Part shown: in pieces, positions 8,628-17,514 of the stretch | Numbering within the stretch: the first letter of the stretch is position 1 | Layout: every line of letters begins with the position of its first letter | Source: Streptomyces sp. H27-C3 | GTDB taxonomy: Bacteria; Actinomycetota; Actinomycetes; Streptomycetales; Streptomycetaceae | Direction: 5' to 3' | Length of the DNA: 64,000 bases | Assembly: GCF_030063415.1 (NCBI RefSeq) | Contig: NZ_JASITA010000037.1 | Location: 1 to 64,000, forward strand | Translations under genes and position numbers: made by a program | The notes under the pieces: generated by a model | Database searches by the model: none | Seen by the model: the letters and a program-made list of their open reading frames with translations, nothing else | What the model was told of the DNA's origin: nothing

Positions 8628-9094
8628 GTGTATGGATCCTCCCCGGAAGGGGCAGGCGGGATACACAGCCGGCATGCCCCCACCCCCCAGCGGGATGGAC
8701 GCTCTCGAAGCCGCCCCCCTGTCCCGCTCTGTCGGATCACATACTGAGGGCCGCAATGGAGGTCTTGTGAGGGCATCGTGAAACCTGGCGCGAAACACAC
8801 CTGTCTCACCTAGAACCAAATCCGGCCGATCGACTGCCCCTGCACCCTCGCCCCACGCGCCAACCGAGCGGACACCGGCCCTGCGTCACAGCTCACGACG
8901 CCGAAAGCGTTTACCGCGCCGACTGGCACACTCGCATGGTCTAGACCGCCGAAAGATACCTCGGGACACTCACCGGATTCAGCCAATCACCGACAGTCCC
9001 CGATCCGGCGACCACGGACCGGCCAACGAATCGGCCATCTTCGATCCCGCTTCCCGATCAAGCGCATTCCCGGGTGAATGGCTAGAATTCGGAC
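8628..9094. promoter_or_regulatory. Divergent intergenic region
   Basis: 467 bases separate the deacetylase start (minus) from the FHA-ABC start (plus), so both promoters must lie here. It is less GC-rich than its flanks around 8760-8820 and 8890-9000. I do not see a convincing -35/-10 pair or operator, and no open frame with Streptomyces codon bias. The GGGGAGGA ribosome site of the deacetylase lies at about 8636-8643. Confidence 0.5.
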
Positions 9095-11449
9095 ATGGGA
9101 GAGCGTGCTGTCGCGCCAGGCGCCCCCGAACTCGTCCTCAAAACCGACGCAGGTTCCACGGTGATGAGACCGAGCCGGGACTATCACGTCGGGCGTGATC
9201 CGTTGAGCGACATCGCCATCGACGATGCCCGGGTGTCCTGGCACCACGCGGTGATCCGGGCCGTGGACGACCACTGGACCCTTGAGGACGAGGACAGCAC
9301 CAACGGCACCTACACCGAGGGCCGGCGGATCCACGAGTCCACCGTGGGCCCCGGCAGTGTCGTCCGGTTCGGCAACGCCACCGACGGACCGCGCGCCGTT
9401 CTCCTGGGCCATGCCCCGCCGCCACCCGCGCCACGGCCCCCGGACCGCCCATCCTCCGTCTCCATGCCCTCGGCCACCGGCACCTTCCGGCAGCCGACCA
9501 CGGTGCGGCCGCTGCCGGTCCGCACCGTACGCATCGGCCGCGGCGGCGACAGCGACCTGGTCGTCGACGACCTGACCGTCTCGCGTCGGCACGCCGAACT
9601 GCGAGCACATCCGGACGGTTCGTACGAGATTGTCGACCTCGACAGCCACAACGGCACCTTCCTCAACGGCCGGCCGGTCGCCCGCGCCCCCGTCTTGGCC
9701 GGGGACATCGTCGGCATCGGCCATTCGGCGTTCTGCCTGGCCGGCGACACACTGCAGGAGTTCGTCGACACCGGCGAGGTCTCCCTCGATGTCCAGGACC
9801 TGGCGGTCACGGTCGACAAGGGCCGCAAGACACTCCTCGACCACGTTTCCTTCCCCGTGGGCGAGAAATGCCTGCTCGCCGTCGTGGGTCCCAGCGGCGC
9901 CGGCAAGTCCACCCTCCTCAACGCGCTGACGGGACTGCGCCCCGCGGATCGGGGCACTGTCCTGTACGACGGCCGCGACCTCTACCGCGACTACGCGGAG
10001 CTGCGCCAGCGCATCGGTCTCGTACCGCAGGACGACATCCTGCATTCCCAGCTGACCGTGCGCCGGGCCCTCGGATACGCCGCCGAGCTGCGCTTCCCCC
10101 AGGACACCGCGAAGACCGAACGTCGGGCCCGGGTCGCCGAGGTCATCCGCGAGCTGGGACTGGAGCAGCGGGCCGATCAGCCGATCCACAGCCTGTCGGG
10201 TGGCCAGCGCAAGCGCGTCAGCGTCGCCCTGGAGCTGATGACGAAACCGTCACTCCTCTTCCTCGACGAACCGACCTCCGGGCTCGACCCGGGCATGGAC
10301 CGTTCGGTCATGCACATGCTCCGCGGCCTGGCCGACGACGGCCGCACGGTCGTCGTCGTCACGCACAGCGTGCTCAGCCTGGATGTCTGCGACCGGCTGC
10401 TGATGCTCGCCCCTGGCGGCCGGATCGCGTACTACGGGCCACCCGATGACGCACTCGCCTTCTTCGGATTCGAGCAGTGGCCCGAGGCGTTCGAGGCCTT
10501 CGAGAACGACCACGGCCGCGACTGGGCGGAGCAGTACCGCCGGTCGCCGTTCCACCAGCAGTACATCGCGAACTCCATGGTGCGGCCGACGCTGCCGCAG
10601 GCCCCCGCCCTGGTGTCCGCCGCCCCGCCGAGGACCCGGAGCTGGGGTGCGCAACTCCGGACGCTGGTGCGGCGCTACGCGGCCGCGCTGAGCGCCGACC
10701 GGACCTTCCTGGCCATCATGATCGCCCTGCCGTTCGTCATGGGCGCGATGGCCCGCGCCCTGGCCGGCTCGAAGCTGACCCAGGAAACAGCCCTGAACGC
10801 CCTGCTCATCCTGTCTGTGGGTGGTGTGCTGACGGGCGCTGCCAACGCCGTGCGCGAGTTGGTCAAGGAGCGGGTGATCTACCAGCGGGAGCGTGCCGTC
10901 GGGCTGTCCAGATCCGCGTATCTGATGTCCAAGGTCGTGGTGCTCGGCACCATCACGGTGCTGCAGGCCATTGTCTTGACCCTGGTCGGTCTGGTCGGCG
11001 TCGATCTGAACGCCCCGGGCGGTGAAGGGGTGTTCATACCACCGCTGCCGGAAATTGCCGTCGCCGTGGCGTTGCTGTCCTTCACCGCGATGATGCTCGG
11101 TCTCCTCGTGTCGGCACTGGTGCGCAAGGAGGAGGTCACGATGCCGCTGCTCGTCCTCCTAGCCATCGTCCAAGTCGTTTTTTGCGGAGCGCTGTTGAAG
11201 CTGAACGGGGTGGTGGGGGTCGAGCAGTTGTCGTGGCTCGTTCCCTCCCGGTGGGCCATGGGAGCGATGGCGGGGACGATCGGACTGGGCCGGATCGTCC
11301 CCGGCAAGCTGACGGCGGATCCGCTGTTCGCACACTCCGCAGGAGTGTGGCTGTTCAACATGGGGATGCTGGTGGTGCTCTGCGTCGTCTTCGGATACGT
11401 GGTCGCGAAGCTCCTGCGCCGGCACGAACCCGCGATCATGCGGAAGTAA
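9095..11449 (+). CDS. FHA-FHA-ABC transporter (ATPase plus permease)
   Basis: 784 residues in one chain. FHA domain 1 spans about 10-105 (HVGRDPLSDI and STNGTY). FHA domain 2 spans about 140-222 (RIGRGGDSDLVV, SRRHAEL, SHNGTFLNGR). The ABC ATPase spans about 230-455, with Walker A GPSGAGKST at 265-273, signature LSGGQRKR and Walker B FLDEPTSGLDPG. From about 520 onward is an ABC-2 type membrane domain with six or so helices. FHA domains bind phosphothreonine peptides, so transport is probably gated by the Ser/Thr kinase encoded two genes downstream. The exported substrate is unknown. This ABCG-like half transporter presumably dimerises in the membrane. Confidence 0.92.
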   Translation: MGERAVAPGAPELVLKTDAGSTVMRPSRDYHVGRDPLSDIAIDDARVSWHHAVIRAVDDHWTLEDEDSTNGTYTEGRRIHESTVGPGSVVRFGNATDGPRAVLLGHAPPPPAPRPPDRPSSVSMPSATGTFRQPTTVRPLPVRTVRIGRGGDSDLVVDDLTVSRRHAELRAHPDGSYEIVDLDSHNGTFLNGRPVARAPVLAGDIVGIGHSAFCLAGDTLQEFVDTGEVSLDVQDLAVTVDKGRKTLLDHVSFPVGEKCLLAVVGPSGAGKSTLLNALTGLRPADRGTVLYDGRDLYRDYAELRQRIGLVPQDDILHSQLTVRRALGYAAELRFPQDTAKTERRARVAEVIRELGLEQRADQPIHSLSGGQRKRVSVALELMTKPSLLFLDEPTSGLDPGMDRSVMHMLRGLADDGRTVVVVTHSVLSLDVCDRLLMLAPGGRIAYYGPPDDALAFFGFEQWPEAFEAFENDHGRDWAEQYRRSPFHQQYIANSMVRPTLPQAPALVSAAPPRTRSWGAQLRTLVRRYAAALSADRTFLAIMIALPFVMGAMARALAGSKLTQETALNALLILSVGGVLTGAANAVRELVKERVIYQRERAVGLSRSAYLMSKVVVLGTITVLQAIVLTLVGLVGVDLNAPGGEGVFIPPLPEIAVAVALLSFTAMMLGLLVSALVRKEEVTMPLLVLLAIVQVVFCGALLKLNGVVGVEQLSWLVPSRWAMGAMAGTIGLGRIVPGKLTADPLFAHSAGVWLFNMGMLVVLCVVFGYVVAKLLRRHEPAIMRK

Positions 11450-11460
11450 GGGCGGGCCCC

Positions 11461-12228
11461 ATGGCGACCCCGGAGTTCCACCCGACGCATGTGGTCCCCC
11501 AGGGCGGTCTGCCCGCCTGGGAGGCACCGGAGGTGTCCCGGCCCACCGACCCGCTCGACCCGCTGCTTCCCGTCCAGTTGCTCGACCGGCGCGGCGACTG
11601 GGGGCAGATCGTGTGCGCCAACGGCTGGTCCGCCTGGGTCGACGGCAGGCTGCTGGTCTCCGTGCCCCAGGGGCCACCATCGGCCGGCCAGCCGCTCGCC
11701 CGCACGGCGGACCCTCGGCCACTGCTGGCCCGCGTCGAGGAGTCCCTCGGCCAATACCGTCGCGCGGCGCAGGACTTGGCCGCCGGGCGCAGCGACGAGG
11801 AGAGCTTCCGCCGCCGTACCCAGGGACTGCGGGTCGGGATGGTCGTCGAAGGCGAGTCGGTGTGGCTGTACGACGCCGAGCACGAGCGCTGGGTGTTCTG
11901 CGACGGGACGCGGCTCACCACGTACGCGGCCTCGGGGGGACCCGGCTCGGCCAGCGCGCGCCCACACAGCAGGGCGGACGCTCCGGAACCTTCGCGCGCG
12001 GCGGGGCCGGAGGCGGCCCGGGTGGTCGTGCGGGAGGCGGCGGACCAAGCCCCGGTGGGCGCGGCGGGCCCGGAGCCCACGCAGGTCGTGGACCCGGCCC
12101 GGGTGGCCGAACACGGCCCGGCCGATGCGGCCGGCAACGGTGCGACGCGCCTGGTGAAGCCCCTCGACGGCACCGGCGGCGCCCATGGGCAGGACGGACA
12201 TCCGCCCACCAGGGCCGGTGACCGCTGA
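11461..12228 (+). CDS. SH3-like domain protein of the FHA-ABC operon
   Basis: 255 residues with the ATG at 11461, 11 bases after the transporter stop. Its TGA overlaps the kinase ATG at 12228 (TGATG), so all three genes are one operon. Residues 35-68 contain a small SH3-like core (DWGQIVCANGWSAWVDGRLLV split around two tryptophans). Residues 85-155 look helical and then form a second compact segment (GESVWLYDAEHERWVF). The last 90 residues are Ala/Pro/Gly-rich and likely disordered, with several threonines that could serve as kinase sites. No membrane helix. It may link kinase and transporter; that is inferred from gene order only. Confidence 0.75.
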   Translation: MATPEFHPTHVVPQGGLPAWEAPEVSRPTDPLDPLLPVQLLDRRGDWGQIVCANGWSAWVDGRLLVSVPQGPPSAGQPLARTADPRPLLARVEESLGQYRRAAQDLAAGRSDEESFRRRTQGLRVGMVVEGESVWLYDAEHERWVFCDGTRLTTYAASGGPGSASARPHSRADAPEPSRAAGPEAARVVVREAADQAPVGAAGPEPTQVVDPARVAEHGPADAAGNGATRLVKPLDGTGGAHGQDGHPPTRAGDR

Positions 12229-13244
12229 TGGGCCGTTCCCCGCACGAACCGGACCTGCCCGCCGGCACTGGGTCCGGCCTGCTCGGGAAACAGATCGCGA
12301 GCTACCTGGTGGAGTGCGAGATCGGCCGTGGCGGCATGGCGGTCGTCTACCGTGCCAGGGACCTGCGGCTGGACCGTACGGTCGCCCTCAAGCTGCTCGC
12401 CCCCGAACTCGCCCGCAATGACACTTTCCGCCGGCGGTTCACCCACGAGTCGCGGGTGGCCGCCGCGATCGACCATCCGCACATCGTCCCGGTCTTCGAG
12501 GCCGGCGAGACCGACGGCGTTCTCTACATCGCGATGCGCTACGTCGCCGGACAGGATCTGCGCGCCCTGCTGGACCGACAGGGGCCGCTGCCGATCGGAG
12601 CGGCGACACGCATCGCCGCGCAGGTGGCGTCGGCACTCGATGCCGCCCACGACCACGATCTGGTGCACCGGGACGTCAAACCCGGCAACATCCTGGTCGC
12701 GGAGGGCACCGACAGCGATCACCCGGAGCATGTGTATCTCACGGACTTCGGGCTGACGAAGAAGTCGCTTTCGCTGACCGGGTTCACCAGCGTGGGCCAG
12801 TTCGTCGGCACGCTCGACTATGTGGCGCCGGAGCAGATTTCCGGACGCCCGGTGGACGGCAGGTGCGATGTCTACAGCCTGGCCTGCGTCGTCCACGAAA
12901 CCATGGCCGGGGCCCCGCCCTTTCAGCGCGACGACGACATGGCGCTGCTGTGGGCCCATCAGTTCGACCCGCCGCCGGCCCTGACCGGGCTGCGTCCCGA
13001 TCTTCCGGCCGGCGTCGACGGCGTACTGGCGAAGGCCCTCGCCAAGAGCCCGGACGACCGGTACGACTCCTGCCTTCAGTTCGTGGCCGCGCTGCGCACC
13101 GCCGCCGCGGGCGGCGGTTCCGCGACTGTGGGGCACGCGCCGACGCAGGTGGACCTGCCCATCGGTGCCCTGCCGCCGGTGGCCGGACCTCCGCCCGCGC
13201 CGCCCCGCTGGGCGCGGCCGGTCTTCCCCGGCCTCCTGACGTAA
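12228..13244 (+). CDS. Soluble eukaryotic-type Ser/Thr protein kinase
   Basis: 338 residues. The kinase domain runs from about 26 to 290, with glycine loop IGRGGMAVVY (32-41), ATP-binding Lys55 (VALKLL), catalytic HRDVKPGN with Asp149, DFG at 173-175 and APEQ. The activation segment has several Thr/Ser residues for autophosphorylation. Unlike the PASTA-type Pkn kinases it has no transmembrane helix or extracellular domain; a proline-rich tail of about 40 residues ends the protein. The likely targets are the FHA transporter and SH3-like protein made from the same transcript. It converges on the next gene with a 13-base gap. Confidence 0.92.
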   Translation: MGRSPHEPDLPAGTGSGLLGKQIASYLVECEIGRGGMAVVYRARDLRLDRTVALKLLAPELARNDTFRRRFTHESRVAAAIDHPHIVPVFEAGETDGVLYIAMRYVAGQDLRALLDRQGPLPIGAATRIAAQVASALDAAHDHDLVHRDVKPGNILVAEGTDSDHPEHVYLTDFGLTKKSLSLTGFTSVGQFVGTLDYVAPEQISGRPVDGRCDVYSLACVVHETMAGAPPFQRDDDMALLWAHQFDPPPALTGLRPDLPAGVDGVLAKALAKSPDDRYDSCLQFVAALRTAAAGGGSATVGHAPTQVDLPIGALPPVAGPPPAPPRWARPVFPGLLT

Positions 13245-13257
13245 ACGTCGGCGGGCT

Positions 13258-14538
13258 TCAGCGCGCCGACGGCTCCACCTCGCCCCGGCGACGCACCCGC
13301 GACGCGAGCAGGCCGCCGATGAAGCCGGTGACCAGCCCCCAGGCCACTGCCACACCGAGCGCCGCCCACAGGCGCGGCCGGAGCGCCACCTCTCCGCCGA
13401 GGCCGCCGCCGAGGTCTCCGATGCCCAGCAGCGACAGGCCGTAGTGCGCCGAGATCCGGGCGACCAGGCAGACGGTCAGCACCGTGAGGGTGAGTGCCAC
13501 CGCCATGTGTACGGCGTGCTGCCACGGCCGCACCCGGGCGGGCGAGCGGACGGCCATGAGGAACGCGGCGGCCAGAAGGGCGACACCGGCGACGGCCACC
13601 AGCCACCAGACGCGTCCGTCGTAGTCGGCGAGCGCACGGAGATTCAAGGGGGCATTCTCCGGCGTACGGAGTACGGAGTCCAACGCCTGCGGCATCGGCA
13701 GCCCGAAGGGGCCGTCCACCTTTCCCTCCCAAGAGGCGCCGAGACCGAGCGTGAGGGCGAGCCAGACGAGGTTCGGAAGTCCGAGAAGGATCACTGCGGC
13801 CGTCTCGGCGGGGTGACCGCGCGTCACCACGACGACGAGTCCGACGACCAGCCCCAGAGCGACGTACCAGAGGAGCAGCACCACCATGGCGTGGGCGGCG
13901 GGTCGCACCGGCTCCTGGAAGCGCACCAGGCGGGCGGGGAGCGGGGCCCTGCGTGACACCAGGAGGGCGAGAGTGAGGACGCCCACGAGCCACAGCAGGC
14001 CGAAGACAAGGGTGCTGGGGATGTCGACCTCGAACCCGACCTCGGGAGAATCGTCCAGTACATCGCCGATGACGCCGCCCGTCGGGTCCTCGACCGGGAC
14101 CGTGAAGCTGTGGCGGGCCAGGGCCGAGAGGCCGATGAGCACCAGCACCCACAGCGCCGCGGGCCGGGCGGCCCGGCCCGCGAGTTCGCGGGTACCGGCC
14201 ACGGCTCGGTGACGCAGTGGCCGCAGGAACCCCGCGGCGATGGCCAGGGCCCCGGCGAGCGTCACCGAGAGAGGCATCACCGTGAGGCTCGCGCTCGTCT
14301 CCGCGATCGCCCCGGCATCTCCCGAAAGCCCGACGGAACCGCCGGCCGCCATGACGACAACGGCCGCGACCACCGCCGGGAACGCGCCGCCGGGCAGACC
14401 GGTGGCACCGGCGGCCCACAGGCCGAGGGCTGCCGTGACCACCATGGCCGCCAGCCCGGCGAGCACCGCCGCCAGGGCATCACGCCAGAGCTGTGGACGC
14501 GGCGCACCGCTTCCCGCTACGGATTTCTGTTGGCTCAC
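13258..14538 (-). CDS. Streptophobe-like integral membrane protein
   Basis: 426 residues with about ten to twelve hydrophobic helices and short loops, ending in a basic tail (ASRVRRRGEVEPSAR). The pattern of LGLWAAGA, GAFPAVVAA, LTVMPLSV and ARISAHYGLSLLGIGDLGGGLGG matches my memory of the Streptomyces streptophobe family, whose function is unknown. No transporter signature motif is visible. It is transcribed towards the kinase gene and away from the DUF6777 gene, with a 142-base divergent region shared with the latter. The family assignment is from memory and moderately certain; the membrane nature is clear. Confidence 0.78.
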   Translation of the reverse strand: MSQQKSVAGSGAPRPQLWRDALAAVLAGLAAMVVTAALGLWAAGATGLPGGAFPAVVAAVVVMAAGGSVGLSGDAGAIAETSASLTVMPLSVTLAGALAIAAGFLRPLRHRAVAGTRELAGRAARPAALWVLVLIGLSALARHSFTVPVEDPTGGVIGDVLDDSPEVGFEVDIPSTLVFGLLWLVGVLTLALLVSRRAPLPARLVRFQEPVRPAAHAMVVLLLWYVALGLVVGLVVVVTRGHPAETAAVILLGLPNLVWLALTLGLGASWEGKVDGPFGLPMPQALDSVLRTPENAPLNLRALADYDGRVWWLVAVAGVALLAAAFLMAVRSPARVRPWQHAVHMAVALTLTVLTVCLVARISAHYGLSLLGIGDLGGGLGGEVALRPRLWAALGVAVAWGLVTGFIGGLLASRVRRRGEVEPSAR

Positions 14539-14680
14539 GCTGCCACGCTAGGCAAGGGTTGGGCTCCGCGCCCGTTGAGCGGCCGACCGCGTCAGCTTGC
14601 GGATTCCCCGGGTAGGCAGCACAGAATAGGGACTGTACGTATGAAACTGGGATGAATCCCTACGTTGGGAAGCAGAGCCC

Positions 14681-15952
14681 GTGAGTACCCCACCGCCTTC
14701 GTCAGGCCGCCCCACAGGGCCCCCGTCCGGCCCCCTCTCGGGCCCTTCGCAGCCGGGTCCGACGCAACAAGTGCCCACGCCGCCACCCGGTCCTCCCGCC
14801 GAACCACCGAGCGGCGGAGGCTCCGGTGGTTCTGGCGGTCCGCGCGGCGCGTCGAAGGGGCCCGGGGAGGAACCCGGCCGTCCCTGGTGGCGGTCCGCGC
14901 CCCGAGTGGCGGCGATCGCCGGCGCTCTGGTGGCTGCGGTCGTCCTCACCGTCGTCCTCACCCGGCCCGACGGCGGACCGGTCGCGGGCGGCGAGGTCCT
15001 CCTCCAGGCCGCGGGCTCGTCCGGGCCCGATCCGTACACCGGATCGACCGCGCGCAAGAGCTCCCCCACGACATCGCCGCCGAGCGCGTCCGCCTCCACG
15101 CCTCAGTCGGAGTCGACGTCCCAGGCCACCGTCACCCGCGGCGTGCGAGGGTCCGCACCCGGTCTGTACGGCGGAACGCGCAACACCGCCACCTGCGATG
15201 TGGAGAAGCAGATCACCGCGCTCACCGCCGAACCGGCCAAGAGCAAGGCATTCGCCTCCGTCCTGAGCATCGAGCCCTCCGGCGTCCCCGCGTATCTGCG
15301 GAAACTGACGCCCGTCCAGCTGCGCATGGACACCCGGGTCACCAACCACGGCTACCGCGGCGGCTCACCCACCAGCTATCAGGCCGTGCTGCAGGCGGGC
15401 ACAGCCGTCCTCGTCGACAACCGCGGTGTGCCACGGGTGCGCTGCGCCTGTGGAAATCCGCTGCTGCCGCCGGTCGCCGTGCAGGGCACGCCCCGGCGGA
15501 CGGGTGACAACTGGCCCGCCTACCAGCCGTCGAAGGTCGTGGCGGTGGCGCCCGCGGTCCAGGTGGTGAACGTGTTCATCATGTTCGATCCGCGGAACGA
15601 GGAATGGTTCTCCCGCGACGCGGGCGACACGGGCGGCGGCGACAAGAAGACCCCGCCGCCGGTGACCGACCCGTCGCCGCCCACGTCCCCCTGCCCGTCG
15701 CCGCCCGTCAGCGGGTCCAGGTCTCCGGACGCCGGCGGGTCCGCAGATACCTGTCCCCCGTCCTCGGCGTCACCGTTCTCGCCGCCCCCGTTCTCGCCGC
15801 CCCCGTCCTCGCCACCCCCGTCCTCACCGTCCGCACCGCCGCCGTCCTCCGAACCGCCGACGTCACAGCCGCCCCCCGAGTCCCCGGCAGAGGATTCCCC
15901 GGCGCCGCCTTCACCGCAGTCCGGCTCGGCGGCCCCCGGGGGCGGCTCCTAG
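14681..15952 (+). CDS. DUF6777 protein, membrane-anchored and proline-rich
   Basis: 423 residues starting with GTG at 14681. Residues 1-70 are Pro/Gly/Ser-rich and cytosolic, a single membrane helix spans about 74-94 ([18 protein letters not shown]), and residues 145-310 form the conserved extracytoplasmic domain. That domain begins [18 protein letters not shown] and contains [10 protein letters not shown]; both are typical of DUF6777. The last 100 residues are an extreme Pro/Ser repeat (SPPPSSPP-type), probably passing through or binding the cell wall. The gene ends at 15952, immediately beside the broken-gene region, so this stop marks the left edge of the accessory island. Function unknown; neighbours suggest a link to the kinase/FHA block. 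Confidence 0.85.
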   Translation: MSTPPPSSGRPTGPPSGPLSGPSQPGPTQQVPTPPPGPPAEPPSGGGSGGSGGPRGASKGPGEEPGRPWWRSAPRVAAIAGALVAAVVLTVVLTRPDGGPVAGGEVLLQAAGSSGPDPYTGSTARKSSPTTSPPSASASTPQSESTSQATVTRGVRGSAPGLYGGTRNTATCDVEKQITALTAEPAKSKAFASVLSIEPSGVPAYLRKLTPVQLRMDTRVTNHGYRGGSPTSYQAVLQAGTAVLVDNRGVPRVRCACGNPLLPPVAVQGTPRRTGDNWPAYQPSKVVAVAPAVQVVNVFIMFDPRNEEWFSRDAGDTGGGDKKTPPPVTDPSPPTSPCPSPPVSGSRSPDAGGSADTCPPSSASPFSPPPFSPPPSSPPPSSPSAPPPSSEPPTSQPPPESPAEDSPAPPSPQSGSAAPGGGS

Positions 15953-16088
15953 CCTAGGAGGGCGCGTACGCCGGCCTTGCCGCACTCCTCGGCGGTGGCC
16001 GGGACCGCGGCGGCGGGCACGCGACCGCGAGGTCGGGGGTCTGGGGCAGGGAGCTGACCGACGGGTAGGAGGGCACTCCGAGTATCGA
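15953..16088 (-). pseudogene. Remnant of a CoA-binding acyl-CoA synthetase/acetyltransferase
   Basis: The minus strand encodes [22 protein letters not shown] and, after a one-base shift, [17 protein letters not shown] and VRALL. Together these match the CoA-binding (succinyl-CoA-ligase-like) domain of the large GNAT/ADP-forming acyl-CoA synthetase proteins of actinobacteria. Only about 45 codons remain. The piece is cut on the left at a CCTAGG sequence beside the DUF6777 stop and on the right where PPK2 sequence starts. It cannot be functional. Confidence 0.65.
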
Positions 16089-16095
16089 GGTGGCG

Positions 16096-16212
16096 CCGGC
16101 TGGCATCCTGCTGCGCGAGCACTGGTTCTCGGTGAGTGACGCGGTGCAAGAGGAGCGGTTCCGGCGCCGGCTGACGGATCCGACGCGGCGCTGGAAGCTC
16201 TCGCCGATGGAC
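16096..16212 (+). pseudogene. ppk2: Inverted internal piece of a PPK2 gene
   Basis: The plus strand reads [20 protein letters not shown] and then [17 protein letters not shown]. These are consecutive conserved segments from the second half of polyphosphate kinase 2 (the FSVSD and RWKLSPMD motifs). The preceding half of the same protein is on the opposite strand directly to the right. The piece therefore looks like a fragment of a single PPK2 gene flipped in place. It lacks the C-terminal segment after the SPMD motif. Confidence 0.75.
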
Positions 16213-16214
16213 GC

Positions 16215-16527
16215 ACCGGCGCAGGAACAGCTGGTGCTCCTCCTTCGTACAGAAGCCCATGACGTGCTCGACTCCGGCGCGGCCCGCCGCGGAGCGGCTC
16301 ATGGGAAGCAGCCCAGCTGCGGTCGAACAGCACGATCTCCCCGGCGGCCGGCAGCTGCTCGGCGTACCGCTGGAAGTACCACTGGGTGCGCTCCCGCTCG
16401 GTCGGCTTGGGCAGCGCCACGGTTCGATCCACCCGCGGGTTGAGGTGCTCAGCGACCCGCTTGATCGTGCCGCCCTTGCCGGCCGCGTCCCGTCCCTCGA
16501 ACACGATGACCAGGCCGCAGCGGACCC
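16215..16527 (-). pseudogene. ppk2: N-terminal half of a broken PPK2 (polyphosphate kinase 2)
   Basis: The minus strand encodes [19 protein letters not shown] (Walker A), [35 protein letters not shown] and VLFDRSW, all hallmark PPK2 motifs. About 30 foreign bases and a frame change follow, then [20 protein letters not shown]. The N-terminal 60 or so residues and everything after LFLRRC are missing from this strand; the next part lies inverted to the left. PPK2 uses polyphosphate to phosphorylate nucleotides. This copy is clearly dead. Confidence 0.82.
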
Positions 16528-16529
16528 CG

Positions 16530-16899
16530 ACGTGCCGTCGGCGGTCAGCGGCAGCCAGCCGTTGTCGCGGACGACCGGCAGGCGCGCCCAGGCCCTGCCC
16601 AGGCCCCACGTGGCGCCGGCGCCCACGGCCGTGAGGACGATCAGGACGACGGCGTAGATGACGTGGTAGTCGGTGAAAGGGTTGGGGGACATGCTCGGCG
16701 AGCCGTCGGACAGGTGCTTGGCGGGCGGCCACTCGGCGATCCACATCAGCGCCATCATCACGGTGCCGGCGACGGCGGCCAGTCGCAGCGCGATGCCGCT
16801 GATCAGGGCGAGGCCGACGGCGAGCAGGCCGAGCATGAACAGCCAGTCGGCCCAGCCGACCCCGGCCCAGTCGTGGAACGAGTTCAGGCGCAGGACTCG
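16530..16899 (-). pseudogene. C-terminal part of a DoxX-like membrane protein
   Basis: The minus strand encodes [59 protein letters not shown] and [14 protein letters not shown]. This is the second half of a DoxX-family quinone-linked membrane protein, with two remaining helices. The N-terminal half is absent; upstream the sequence passes directly into a pflA fragment in another frame. Downstream it runs without a stop into PPK2 sequence, so no normal protein can be made. Confidence 0.75.
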
Positions 16900-17102
16900 G
16901 GGCATCGCGCAGCGGGAAGGGGATGCCGAGGGCTTCGTACTTCGCGGCGCCGAGTTTGTAGAAGGGCGACCCGTTCCACGCTGCCCAGGTTGACGACGAA
17001 TCGGGCCAGAGCGTCGAAGTCGTCGGTCCAGCCGGGGACCAGGACGTACCGGAAGGAGGTGCGGGTGACCAGCGGACGGCCGTCCGGTATCCCGCTGTCA
17101 CC
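16880..17102 (-). pseudogene. pflA: C-terminal fragment of a pyruvate formate-lyase activating enzyme-like radical SAM protein
   Basis: The minus strand encodes [40 protein letters not shown] and ERV, and after a frame change [20 protein letters not shown]. This order (VPGWTDD, then LGNVERV, then F[15 protein letters not shown]) is typical of the end of PflA. The catalytic CxxxCxxC region is gone and a small deletion shifts the frame. Anaerobic activating enzymes fit the hypoxia theme of the island. Confidence 0.7.
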
Positions 17103-17230
17103 GTTGCAGTCATCGCCGATCCTCTCTCGCGCCGCATGCCTTGTGTCCCACGCTCTTGACCGTTGCCGTCCGCATTCGTCGCCGGGAGTGCCGAACAGTG
17201 CCCGCCTGCGATCCGTCCGACCCCGGTCAC

Positions 17231-17244
17231 GGGCCGTTCGGCCC
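17231..17244. promoter_or_regulatory. Candidate OsdR box GGGCCG-TT-CGGCCC
   Basis: A perfect 14-bp palindrome lies between the arcC remnant stop and the pflA remnant. It matches the consensus GGGCCG-NN-CGGCCC drawn from the other sites in this island. It probably once controlled the now broken pflA-side genes. The regulator assignment is inference. Confidence 0.55.
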
Positions 17245-17251
17245 CAGCACG

Positions 17252-17505
17252 TCAGTCGATGATCGGACCGGGGCGGACGAGCGTGCCCGACCTTCCGTGG
17301 ACGATCTCGTACGCCTCGTCGAGGGCGCCGATCGCGGCCAGGCCTCCGGTGCGTTCGACGAACCGGGCGGCGGCCTCGGCCTTGTGCCCCATCGAACCGT
17401 CGGGGAAACCGCCCCGGCGCAGCTCTGCGGAGGTGGCGCCGAGGACGGGCCGCTGGTCGGGGGTGCCGTAGTCGGCGTAGACGCAGGGGAAGTCGCAGGT
17501 GGGCC
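17252..17505 (-). pseudogene. arcC: C-terminal fragment of carbamate kinase
   Basis: The minus strand encodes VYADYGTPDQRPVLGATSAE, LRRGGFPDGSMGHKAEAAA, RFVERTGGLAAIGALDEAY and EIVHGRSGTLVRPG, then a proper stop at 17252. F-P-x-GSM-G-x-K-x-EAA-x-RFVE and AAIG-x-L are the C-terminal signature of carbamate kinase, which makes ATP from carbamoyl phosphate. About 80 codons remain of roughly 310, and the 5' part is replaced by a sensor-kinase fragment on the other strand. Confidence 0.78.
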
Positions 17506-17514
17506 GGGCTCGGC

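Noticed and set aside
6444-8747. 767-codon plus-strand frame opposite the deacetylase
   Set aside because: Antisense shadow; the minus-strand frame has a signal peptide and catalytic motifs.
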